DNA of 9,814 bases from a bacterium (lineage in GTDB: Bacteria; Pseudomonadota; Gammaproteobacteria; Berkiellales; Berkiellaceae): positions 1 to 9,814 of the forward strand of contig RFNU01000176.1 of assembly GCA_009927065.1 (NCBI GenBank), in the 5' to 3' direction. Positions 1-6,571 of this stretch are shown here, in pieces. The notes under the pieces are model-generated. The model was not told the origin of the DNA. It searched no databases and worked only from the letters and a program-made list of their open reading frames with translations. Numbering within the stretch: the stretch's first letter is position 1; every line of letters begins with the position of its first letter. Both the position numbers and the translations under genes were made by a program.

Positions 1-2026
1 CAAGGGTTTTTGGAGTGGTTGTAGCATATCCATATTCAAAACTTAACACCGCTTCTTCAGAAAGAAGAGAGTCGATTACTGTAAATTGCGCTTTATTTGT
101 TTTCAACAGCATTAAAGGTATGGTTGCATTATTTGTTTTCTGATCGAAAAGAACAGCATGACGGTGAAAGAATGTTCCTCGACCTGAGTCTTGACCAGAT
201 AATCGAACATTAAAACCATCGTTTAATAAAGTTGCATAGGCGAGCATTTCAGCAGCCCCCCAATCTAATGGTTTTTTATCAGCATACATCATGGCTCTAT
301 CTTGATAAATTTTCTCTACTCTAGGGTGCAAGCTGATATGCTTTGTTTGATCAATAATATCTGCGCCTATCTTCTGCAGGATATTTTTATCAACTTTTGT
401 TTGAGCATGATTGACAATAGGTTTGTTTAAATATTCTTTCCAATCTTTTGCTCGTTCTGAATTTACCGTCATAGAAACAGCATTGTTTGTTGAGTGTCCA
501 GCATCAAGTATTTTTCGTATGTTGATTTTAAGATCTTCAGCAAAAGATTCTTCAATGATTTTTTGCTCTACGAGTTTATCAGCAAAAATTTTTGCAGGTG
601 TAGGATGGTTTTTAATAAATTGATACATTAAGGGTTGTGTGACTGACGGTTCATCAGCTTCATTATGACCAAGACGGCGATAGCAAACAAGATCAATAAA
701 AATATCTTCAGCAAACTCAGCACGCCATTTTGCAGCAAAGACAGCTGCGTGATAAACAGCGATAGGATCATCTCCATTCACATGTAAAACCGGAGCACGA
801 ATCATTTTAGCAATATCAGTACAGTATGGTGTTGAACGAGTATCTTCAATGTTGGATGTTGTAAAGCCAATTTGATTATTAACAACTATATGAATACTAC
901 CACCTACTTTATAACCCCTTGTCTTTGACATATTTAACAGCTCCATCATCACTCCTTGACCTGAAAGAGAGCTATCTCCATGCACAAGGATAGGAAGAAC
1001 TTGCTGATTGTTGAGATTAGACATTGTGTGTTGTCTAGCTAATGCTGATCCAACAACAACCGGATTGATGATTTCAAGATGTGAAGGGTTAAAAGCCAGT
1101 GTTATATGCACGGTATTTCCATTAATTATATATTCACTTGAGAACCCTTGATGATATTTAACATCACCTGTACCAAAAGCATGTTGAGCAGTTCCATCAA
1201 ACTCCTCAAAAAGAGCGGAGGCTTTTTTACCAAGCAAATTCACTAAAACATTTAACCGGCCACGATGTGCAAGTCCAATAACAATTTCTTTTGTGTCATT
1301 AACAAGCGCAGATGTTTTAATAATTTGTTCTAAAGCGATCAAGAGAGCATCCGCACCTTCAATAGAAAATCTCTTTACTCCCGGATACTTATTGGCTAAA
1401 TAGCGTTCAAAGACATCAGCAGCAGTTAATCGTTCTAGTAGCCATAACAGCGTATTATATTCATTATCTAGCGGCTTATTTCTAAGATCTTCTAATGTCT
1501 TATAACACCATTGCTGTTTGAATGTCTCAAGGGAAGAAGCTTCTATGCTTAACGTATGGCTATAAGTGTTTTGTAATTGAGTCAGGAGATCTTGAATAGA
1601 CGTGGTTGTTGATCCGAATTCTATTGAGGATGCTGATAGAGAGTCATTGAGAGAGTTTTCAAGAAGTTTAATTAATCGGATGATTTCTTTATTTTGAGCT
1701 GGCTGATTTATTAAGGGATTAATATTTGCGTAACGATGTCCATCAGTTCTATAAAGTGAAATAATATTTTTTATAATATCATCTTTATCATGTGTTGATG
1801 TCTGTACAGGTTGATGAGAGTGTTTTTGAAAAATAGCCTCTTTAAATTTTTGGGGCATAATATAAATTTCAGGATGACCAAACTCAGGATGATCCTCAAA
1901 AAATTTTTTCCAGGTGCTATCAACAGGATTACCATTTTTGTAATCTTCGTAAATTTTTAAAATATATTCAGCGTTTGTACCATAAGACCATGAATTTTCC
2001 ATACGATCTTTAACTGTATCGGGCAT
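1..2026 (-). CDS. sucA: 2-oxoglutarate dehydrogenase E1 component (SucA), N-terminal ~675 residues, cut by window edge
   Basis: E1o is the thiamine-diphosphate enzyme that decarboxylates 2-oxoglutarate and passes the succinyl group to the lipoyl arm of SucB in the cytoplasmic TCA-cycle complex. Reading the minus strand from ATG at 2026 gives an uninterrupted frame to the left edge. It starts MPDTVKDRMENSWSYGTNAE and contains HRYANINPL, GLAHRGRLN (His254), DVKYHQGFSSE (288-298), the thiamine-diphosphate motif HGDSSLSGQG (349-358) with VNNQIGFTT downstream, STPYCTDIAKM, YRRLGHNEADEPS and GQDSGRGTFFHRH (611-623). These are all E1o signatures in the right order. The family is ~930 residues, so about a quarter is missing off the left edge. 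GGAG at 2037-2040 lies 10 bases before the ATG. One oddity: the usual IGxEYMHI segment of E1o is replaced by SHTLSIEAS around 156-164. The gene points away from sucB, unlike the usual sucAB order. Confidence 0.96.
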   Translation of the reverse strand, partial: MPDTVKDRMENSWSYGTNAEYILKIYEDYKNGNPVDSTWKKFFEDHPEFGHPEIYIMPQKFKEAIFQKHSHQPVQTSTHDKDDIIKNIISLYRTDGHRYANINPLINQPAQNKEIIRLIKLLENSLNDSLSASSIEFGSTTTSIQDLLTQLQNTYSHTLSIEASSLETFKQQWCYKTLEDLRNKPLDNEYNTLLWLLERLTAADVFERYLANKYPGVKRFSIEGADALLIALEQIIKTSALVNDTKEIVIGLAHRGRLNVLVNLLGKKASALFEEFDGTAQHAFGTGDVKYHQGFSSEYIINGNTVHITLAFNPSHLEIINPVVVGSALARQHTMSNLNNQQVLPILVHGDSSLSGQGVMMELLNMSKTRGYKVGGSIHIVVNNQIGFTTSNIEDTRSTPYCTDIAKMIRAPVLHVNGDDPIAVYHAAVFAAKWRAEFAEDIFIDLVCYRRLGHNEADEPSVTQPLMYQFIKNHPTPAKIFADKLVEQKIIEESFAEDLKINIRKILDAGHSTNNAVSMTVNSERAKDWKEYLNKPIVNHAQTKVDKNILQKIGADIIDQTKHISLHPRVEKIYQDRAMMYADKKPLDWGAAEMLAYATLLNDGFNVRLSGQDSGRGTFFHRHAVLFDQKTNNATIPLMLLKTNKAQFTVIDSLLSEEAVLSFEYGYATTTPKTL

Positions 2027-2068
2027 AGTATAAAAACTCCATTACGCTCGATTATTCCTCTGCAACTT

Positions 2069-2096
2069 AGCATACAATATATGTATAAGCAGTCAA
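2069..2096 (-). promoter_or_regulatory. Probable sigma70 promoter of sucA
   Basis: On the minus strand TTGACT (complement of 2091-2096) is followed after 16 bases by TATGCT (complement of 2069-2074), which ends 42 bases before the sucA ATG. The spacer region contains the inverted repeat ATACA-ATATA-TGTAT (2072-2086), which overlaps the -10 box and could be an operator or merely AT-rich chance. The -35 box matches the consensus at five of six positions. This would let sucA be transcribed independently of the effector-like gene upstream. Confidence 0.5.
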
Positions 2097-2201
2097 ATTA
2101 TAGGGTGACAACTCTCAGACTGAATTGTTTCGTGATAAAGTCCTGCCACTGAACATGGCTTGCACAAAGCCTCGCTATGAGTGCCTATAGTAAGTCACTT
2201 C
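2097..2201. other. Intergenic segment of raised G+C, possible remnant of a repeat or mobile element
   Basis: A hand count of 2101-2200 gives about 45 G+C per 100 bases, clearly above the other spacers in the window. No gene or clear terminator is visible. The minus strand keeps a frame of roughly 23 codons reading into ...WQDFITKQFSLRVVTL and a stop at about 2099-2101. The plus strand also has a ~28-codon open stretch. A small stem GGCTT-GCACA-AAGCC (2157-2171) lacks a T run. GTGAC (2105-2109) and GTCAC (2194-2198) form short inverted ends about 85 bases apart. This may be the decayed end of an insertion element or a dispersed repeat; I do not recognise the family. Confidence 0.25.
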
Positions 2202-3797
2202 TTAAGGCCTTTTTGAAGCACTGATTTTTTTTAGGTCAGGCAGCATGTCATCACTGATTGATCTAAAGATCAAAGGATCTCGTTCTTTTGCAGTTGGTGA
2301 AATCTTTAACAAGGATGAATCATCATCTGACATAGAAGAGTCTGAAGCAGTCTCTCTTAAGCTATCAGTATCATCTTTAGACAGATATTTTAATAAACTC
2401 TCTCTAAATCTGTCCATATTTCTATGTCTTTTTTTACTCGGGTTTTCGGTAGTAATTTCTAAATTTGCCTCGAAAGACTGTTCTAATGACATTTCAGAAG
2501 AAACAGGTGATGAACGTAATGCTGGTTTGTTGATCATAAGAGTTGATAAAGTCTTATAAGATTCTGTGCGTCTTAAAAATCTTGCATCAACTTCTGACCA
2601 ATCGAGATAATGAATACCATTGACAGTTTTAGCGGTTTTTTGAAACAGTTCCTCATGTAAGAAGGGCATTTTAGAGGCGCAAGAAGCGTGGTCTAAAGAA
2701 AAAAAACCGCAAGCATCATTTGAGTGCTGAATGTTTTTTATCGTTGTTGGGTCGATAGAGTCAGGAGTGTCTCCAACAATCAACAGTTGACTGTTAGGTA
2801 ACCATCTCTTAAGGATATGGGCAATGTTGTCTCGCGCTGAGTCTGCTGCAGCATCCATAATAATGATTGAGTATGTGTATTCATCTGTTTTTTTTACATC
2901 GATACAGTTATAGTGATTATTTGTATAGATAATAAACTGTTGACGCTTGTCTAATTCAAGCGTTTTGCATTGTTCAATCATTTCGTATAAAGAGCTGACG
3001 TTGCAATTAAAATCCATTCCTTTTGATTTACGATTTATTTTTTTAATGCGAATAATCTCACGTAAAAAATCATTTCTTATTTTAGCACCAGGACTTTGCT
3101 CTATAAACGCTCTTTCTTTTGATTGTTGGGCTTCAATAAGACTGTATTGTTGAAAAAAAGGATTTGAAAATATTTTTTCATCTAACAGATGTATCCAATC
3201 AGGACCAAGATTATGTATGTTATGAAAAGAGGATATCTTATTTTTCCAGTCAGCAAGTGTAAGATCATTGATTTGCTCTGGTAGTATGTTAAAGAATGCA
3301 GCAAGATCAGGATGATCAGAATAGACTGACATCAGTTTTGAAAAAAGCATCATAGTGTTAGAAAGACTTTGTTTGTAAGATCTCAAAGATTCATCATGAG
3401 TTAACGAGAAAGCCTCGTTAAGATAGTCTTGAGCTGCTTTTTGCGTAATTTTAGAGTCTTGAACTTTTATTTGTCCTAGATAATATGCTAGGCAGTCGTC
3501 ATCATGAATAATTTTTTTTATATTGAAATCTAATGTATCCACATCAGCTAGTTCTGAGGCCATAATGTGATGCAAATAATTTAAAGGATCGTGTTTAATC
3601 ACATTTATTTTTTCATCGAGATCTATATTGCTTATTCCTGAGCTTTCATTGAATAACTGATAGTTAGTGAGTGCACCCACAAACACATGCATCAAATATT
3701 CATTTGGTAAGGTAATATTCGATTCTTTAAAGCCTGAAAGATCTTCTTTTAACTTTGATAGGCATTTTTTTAGCAATCTCTTTTCAATAGAGTTCAT
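2202..3797 (-). CDS. Probable YopJ-family (C55) effector acetyltransferase with large N-terminal region and polar tail
   Basis: YopJ-family proteins are delivered into eukaryotic host cells and acetylate Ser/Thr/Lys of host proteins using a Cys-protease-like His-Glu/Asp-Cys triad. Numbered from ATG 3797 (531 residues), QFIIYTNNHYNCIDV gives His295, SIIIMDAA gives Asp315 (the position of Glu in YopJ's FEPA), and NIQHSNDACGFFSLDHA gives Gln357 and Cys363. The segment WSEVDARFLRRTESY (400-414) corresponds to the family's LP..FYKHTQ motif. Residues 1-~285 are helical-looking and match nothing I recognise. The C-terminal ~110 residues are Ser/Asp/Lys-rich, with KKRHR at 455-459 and an acidic-serine stretch at 473-497. 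No signal peptide or membrane segment is seen. A GTG nine codons upstream (3824) is possible, but AAGG abuts it, which is too close for a ribosome site; the ATG also lacks a clear one. A Ulp1/C48-like protease is the main alternative. The gene lies between divergent sucA and sucB, which suggests acquisition. Confidence 0.75.
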   Translation of the reverse strand: MNSIEKRLLKKCLSKLKEDLSGFKESNITLPNEYLMHVFVGALTNYQLFNESSGISNIDLDEKINVIKHDPLNYLHHIMASELADVDTLDFNIKKIIHDDDCLAYYLGQIKVQDSKITQKAAQDYLNEAFSLTHDESLRSYKQSLSNTMMLFSKLMSVYSDHPDLAAFFNILPEQINDLTLADWKNKISSFHNIHNLGPDWIHLLDEKIFSNPFFQQYSLIEAQQSKERAFIEQSPGAKIRNDFLREIIRIKKINRKSKGMDFNCNVSSLYEMIEQCKTLELDKRQQFIIYTNNHYNCIDVKKTDEYTYSIIIMDAAADSARDNIAHILKRWLPNSQLLIVGDTPDSIDPTTIKNIQHSNDACGFFSLDHASCASKMPFLHEELFQKTAKTVNGIHYLDWSEVDARFLRRTESYKTLSTLMINKPALRSSPVSSEMSLEQSFEANLEITTENPSKKRHRNMDRFRESLLKYLSKDDTDSLRETASDSSMSDDDSSLLKISPTAKERDPLIFRSISDDMLPDLKKISASKRP

Positions 3798-3854
3798 TTT
3801 AAATAGTATTGTTGATACACACACCCTTACATAGCAAAAATTATTGATTTTATT

Positions 3855-3876
3855 GTGTTTTAAGCAAATAAAACAC
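3855..3876. repeat. Perfect 8-bp inverted repeat upstream of the effector-like gene
   Basis: GTGTTTTA (3855-3862), loop AGCAAA, TAAAACAC (3869-3876). On the plus strand it is followed by TATTTTTATTTTTATTTTTA, so it resembles a weak, AT-rich rho-independent terminator facing sucB. Between two divergent genes, however, neither direction needs one. It could be an operator for the minus-strand gene, whose ATG is 57 bases away, or the leftover terminator of a lost gene. Confidence 0.45.
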
Positions 3877-4043
3877 TATTTTTATTTTTATTTTTAAAGG
3901 GATAATCAAGAGGCATAGATTGTCCAAAGCACGATCTCGAACAAACCGGTCAAATTATATTTTCATTAAAGGTCATCATCTGATTTTGATTGAGACATCA
4001 CTTTTTAATTTTAAAAAGCTCATACAAAAAATATTCCAACAAA

Positions 4044-4072
4044 GTGAAAAATAGCAGAGCCTCTATTATGCT
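4044..4072 (+). promoter_or_regulatory. Tentative promoter of sucBCD
   Basis: GTGAAA (4044-4049), a 17-base spacer and TATGCT (4067-4072), 52 bases before the sucB ATG. The -10 hexamer is the same as the one proposed for sucA. The -35 match is poor and an overlapping TATTAT (4064-4069) is an alternative -10, so the exact position is uncertain. Some promoter is needed here because sucB is the first plus-strand gene after a divergent neighbour. Confidence 0.25.
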
Positions 4073-4124
4073 ATGACATATGAAATGCACTTCAGCATAA
4101 ACAAAAATACAAGGAAAAGATCCC

Positions 4125-5387
4125 ATGACTACGGAAATAAAGGTTCCAGTCTTGCCAGAATCAGTAAGCGATGCTGTCATAGCTAAATGGCATAAGCAGC
4201 CTGGAGATGTCGTGAAGCAAGATGAGCTATTAGTTGATATAGAAACAGATAAGGTTATCTTGGAAGTTACCTCACCTGTTAATGGTGTGATAGACGATCT
4301 GCTTTTTCCCATAACAACAGTTGTTAAGGCTCAGCAGGTGATAGGCCATATTAGTGCCGCTGCCAATATTCAGGACAATCCAGTTCCAGTAGTAGCAGCC
4401 ACACCAGTAGAAGAACAATTAGACGTCAAAAAAGTTGATACTCAAGAGAGTATGAAGCAAAATGTCTTTTCACCAGCGGTCAGAAAATTATTGCGTCAGC
4501 ATAATTTACAAGGCGAAGATGTCATTCAATTTACAGGCAATGATCGTTTAACTGTAGAAGATATTGAGCGTTATCTTGCACGTAATATGCCAGTGACTCC
4601 AGTTGTCTCTGCAGCAATCCAAGCTAAAAACAGTGTATCGCCTGTTTCTACAAAAGAATTGCCCGTCCCATCTTCTGAGAGGGATCAACGTGGAGAGCGC
4701 CGTGTTCCAATGTCAAGAATGAGATTGAAAATCGCAGAACGTCTTGTTCAAGCGCAACATACAGCCGCAATGTTAACAACATTTAATGAAATTGACATGC
4801 AGCCTATTATCAATATCAGATCTCGATATAAAGAGGAGTTTGAGAAAAAGCATCAAATAAAACTTGGATTTATGTCCTTTTTTATTAAAGCATGCTGTCA
4901 TGCATTAGAGCGCTTTCCTGTTGTCAACGCTTGTATCGATAATGAAGATATTCTTTATCACGATTATGCTGATATTGGAGTGGCTGTTGCTTCGCAACGA
5001 GGATTAGTCGTGCCTATTATTCGTGATGTACAAAATCTTTCATTAGCTCAACTAGAGACATCTGTTGCTATGCTGGCAGAGAAAGCACGCCTTTCAACGC
5101 TAACAATGGATGAGCTTACGGGGGGAACCTTTACGATTACCAATGGGGGTGTTTTTGGATCTTTACTCTCAACTCCTATTATTAATCCACCTCAAACAGC
5201 TATTTTAGGAATGCATAAAATTGAGCAACGACCAGTCGTTGTTGATAATCAAATTGTTATCCGTCCTATGATGTATGTAGCACTGTCATATGATCATCGA
5301 CTTATTGATGGTGCTGATGCCGTACAATTTTTAGTGACTATTAAAAACTTATTACAAGAACCAGAGCGCTTGTTGTTAGACTTATAA
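4125..5387 (+). CDS. sucB: Dihydrolipoyllysine-residue succinyltransferase, E2 of 2-oxoglutarate dehydrogenase (SucB)
   Basis: E2o forms the core of the 2-oxoglutarate dehydrogenase complex and transfers succinyl from its lipoyl arm to CoA. The lipoyl domain is residues 1-~77, with the lipoylated Lys43 in ETDKV. An Ala/Pro/Val-rich linker follows. The peripheral-subunit-binding domain is ~113-151 (VFSPAVRKLLRQHNL). A second linker leads to the catalytic domain from ~190 (RRVPMSRMRLKIAERL), with FTITNGGVFGS, INPPQTAILG and the active-site SYDHRLIDG (His391, Asp395). At 420 residues it is close to the family size (E. coli 405). AAGGA at 4111-4115 lies nine bases before the ATG. In the binding domain the usual GTGxGGR loop reads QFTGNDR, an unusual change near the surface that docks E3 or E1. 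It is the first gene of sucBCD; no lpd gene (E3) is in view. Confidence 0.97.
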   Translation: MTTEIKVPVLPESVSDAVIAKWHKQPGDVVKQDELLVDIETDKVILEVTSPVNGVIDDLLFPITTVVKAQQVIGHISAAANIQDNPVPVVAATPVEEQLDVKKVDTQESMKQNVFSPAVRKLLRQHNLQGEDVIQFTGNDRLTVEDIERYLARNMPVTPVVSAAIQAKNSVSPVSTKELPVPSSERDQRGERRVPMSRMRLKIAERLVQAQHTAAMLTTFNEIDMQPIINIRSRYKEEFEKKHQIKLGFMSFFIKACCHALERFPVVNACIDNEDILYHDYADIGVAVASQRGLVVPIIRDVQNLSLAQLETSVAMLAEKARLSTLTMDELTGGTFTITNGGVFGSLLSTPIINPPQTAILGMHKIEQRPVVVDNQIVIRPMMYVALSYDHRLIDGADAVQFLVTIKNLLQEPERLLLDL

Positions 5388-5401
5388 GGAATAATATTGT
5401 G
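5386..5401 (+). promoter_or_regulatory. Ribosome binding site and GTG start of sucC
   Basis: AAGGA (5386-5390), overlapping the sucB stop codon, lies eight bases before GTG 5399-5401. The protein from this GTG begins MNLHEYQSKALL, the conserved SucC N-terminus, which fixes the non-ATG start. Translation is probably coupled to sucB. Confidence 0.85.
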
Positions 5402-6571
5402 AATTTACATGAATATCAGAGTAAAGCACTCTTGGCTTCTTTCGGACTTCCCATACCTTTTTCTGTGGTCTTAAGGAATGTTGATGAAGTTGCAGATGCT
5501 TTAAAAAACTTTTCAACGGAACAAGTTGTGGCTAAAGTACAAGTCCATGCTGGAGGGAGAGGGAAAGCAGGAGGAGTGAAAGTTCTTCCTAATCAAAGAG
5601 TTTTTGTTGAAGATTTTGTACGGCAATTCATAGGTCAGCGATTAGTGACTTATCAAACAACCAGTGAAGGCCAACCTATCCATAAAATTTTATTAGAAGC
5701 CCCCAGTGCGATTGAACGAGAATTATATTTAGCGATTATGATTGATAGAGCGTCTCGTTCTTTAACGTTAATCGCTTCTACTGAAGGAGGAGTTGATATT
5801 GAGCAAGTGGCTCATCATACTCCAGAAAAGATTTTTACATTACCTATAAACTCATTCACTCGCATTCAGCCTTATCAAGCACGCGATATTGGTTTTAAAT
5901 TAGGATTTAATGCAACACAATGTGTTTCTTTTTATAAAATCATGGCAGGAGCGGTGCATGCTTTTTTTGAAAAAGATTTGAGCATGCTGGAGATCAACCC
6001 TTTAGTTGTGACAAAACAGGGCGATTTACTCTGTTTAGATGCAAAAATAACAATCGATGATAACGCTTTGTATCGCCAACAAACATTACTTGAGCAACGG
6101 GATCTGCTTCAAGAAGATCAACGCGAGGCTTTAGCCAAACAATGGGAGCTGAGTTATATCGCTTTAGAAGGGAATATTGGATGTATGGTTAATGGTGCTG
6201 GCCTTGCTATGGCAACGATGGACTTAATTAAGCTACATGGTGGACAGCCTGCAAATTTCCTTGATGTTGGAGGCGGGGCAACTAAAGAGCGTGTTACCGC
6301 TGCGTTTAAAATTATTCTTTCAGATATTAATGTTAAAGCTATTTTGGTTAATATTTTTGGAGGGATTGTTCGTTGTGATTTAATCGCTGAAGGAATCATC
6401 GAAGCGGTTAAGGAAATGGATTTAAGTGTTCCTGTTGTTGTTCGATTAGAAGGAAATAACGCACAATTAGCGAGATCAATTCTTGATTCAAGCCAATTCA
6501 ATATTATTGCAGCAGAAAGTTTGACTGAAGCTGCACAAAAAGCAGTAGCTGCTACAGGAGCCCAGGAATGA
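5399..6571 (+). CDS. sucC: Succinyl-CoA synthetase (ADP-forming) subunit beta (SucC)
   Basis: SucC is the ATP-grasp subunit that binds the nucleotide and Mg2+ and, with SucD, converts succinyl-CoA and ADP (or GDP) plus Pi to succinate, CoA and ATP. Residues 1-~240 are the ATP-grasp fold: Lys46 in VAKVQVHAGGRGKAGG, RLVTYQT (81-87), STEGGVDIE (127-135), and the Mg2+-binding LEINP (Asn200) and LCLDAK (Asp214). The C-terminal half is the ligase domain, with NIGCMVNGAGLAM (259-271), DVGGGATKERV (289-299) and NIFGGIVRCD (318-327). At 390 residues it matches the family length (E. coli 388), and the motifs are of the proteobacterial type. It starts with GTG 11 bases after the sucB stop and overlaps sucD by four bases, so the two subunits are probably made by coupled translation. 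Confidence 0.98.
   Translation: MNLHEYQSKALLASFGLPIPFSVVLRNVDEVADALKNFSTEQVVAKVQVHAGGRGKAGGVKVLPNQRVFVEDFVRQFIGQRLVTYQTTSEGQPIHKILLEAPSAIERELYLAIMIDRASRSLTLIASTEGGVDIEQVAHHTPEKIFTLPINSFTRIQPYQARDIGFKLGFNATQCVSFYKIMAGAVHAFFEKDLSMLEINPLVVTKQGDLLCLDAKITIDDNALYRQQTLLEQRDLLQEDQREALAKQWELSYIALEGNIGCMVNGAGLAMATMDLIKLHGGQPANFLDVGGGATKERVTAAFKIILSDINVKAILVNIFGGIVRCDLIAEGIIEAVKEMDLSVPVVVRLEGNNAQLARSILDSSQFNIIAAESLTEAAQKAVAATGAQE

Larger units (their letters stand above)
3798..4124. other. Divergent intergenic region between effector-like gene and sucB
   Basis: About 330 bases, very AT-rich, with no open gene. It holds the inverted repeat at 3855-3876, three tandem copies of a TATTTT-like hexamer right after it, the palindrome ACCGGT near 3945-3950, and the sucB leader. 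For the effector-like gene no convincing -35/-10 pair is visible; TATAAT on the minus strand (complement of 3954-3959) has no -35 partner. For sucB, the -10-like boxes TATTAT (4064-4069) and TATGCT (4067-4072) are candidates. TTATGCT (4066-4072) and AGCATAA (4094-4100) form a 7-bp inverted repeat with a 21-base loop just before the sucB ribosome site. Confidence 0.5.

Noticed and set aside
411..623. Plus-strand open frame of 70 codons
   Set aside because: It lies antisense within sucA, whose translation is full of conserved motifs; no family resemblance or ribosome site.
2157..2171. GGCTT-GCACA-AAGCC stem as a terminator after the effector-like gene
   Set aside because: The stem is only five pairs and no T run follows on either strand.
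2197..2235. AAGGCCTT palindrome with a nearby T run as a terminator
   Set aside because: The inner palindrome and the outer CTTC/GAAG pairs have different centres, so no continuous stem forms, and the T run is 12 bases away.
2245..2559. Plus-strand open frame of 104 codons, and a similar one at 2947-3153
   Set aside because: Both are antisense to the effector-like gene, whose catalytic motifs confirm the minus frame.
2202..3797. Reading the effector-like protein as a SUMO/Ulp1 (C48) protease
   Set aside because: The spacing of His, Asp and Cys, the IIYT..H..ID strand pair and the FLRRTES motif fit YopJ/C55 better; C48 usually shows a Trp after the His and a Q.N..DCG box. Not fully excluded.
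3998..4312. Minus-strand open frame of 104 codons at the sucB start
   Set aside because: It overlaps the lipoyl domain of sucB on the opposite strand and shows no domain.
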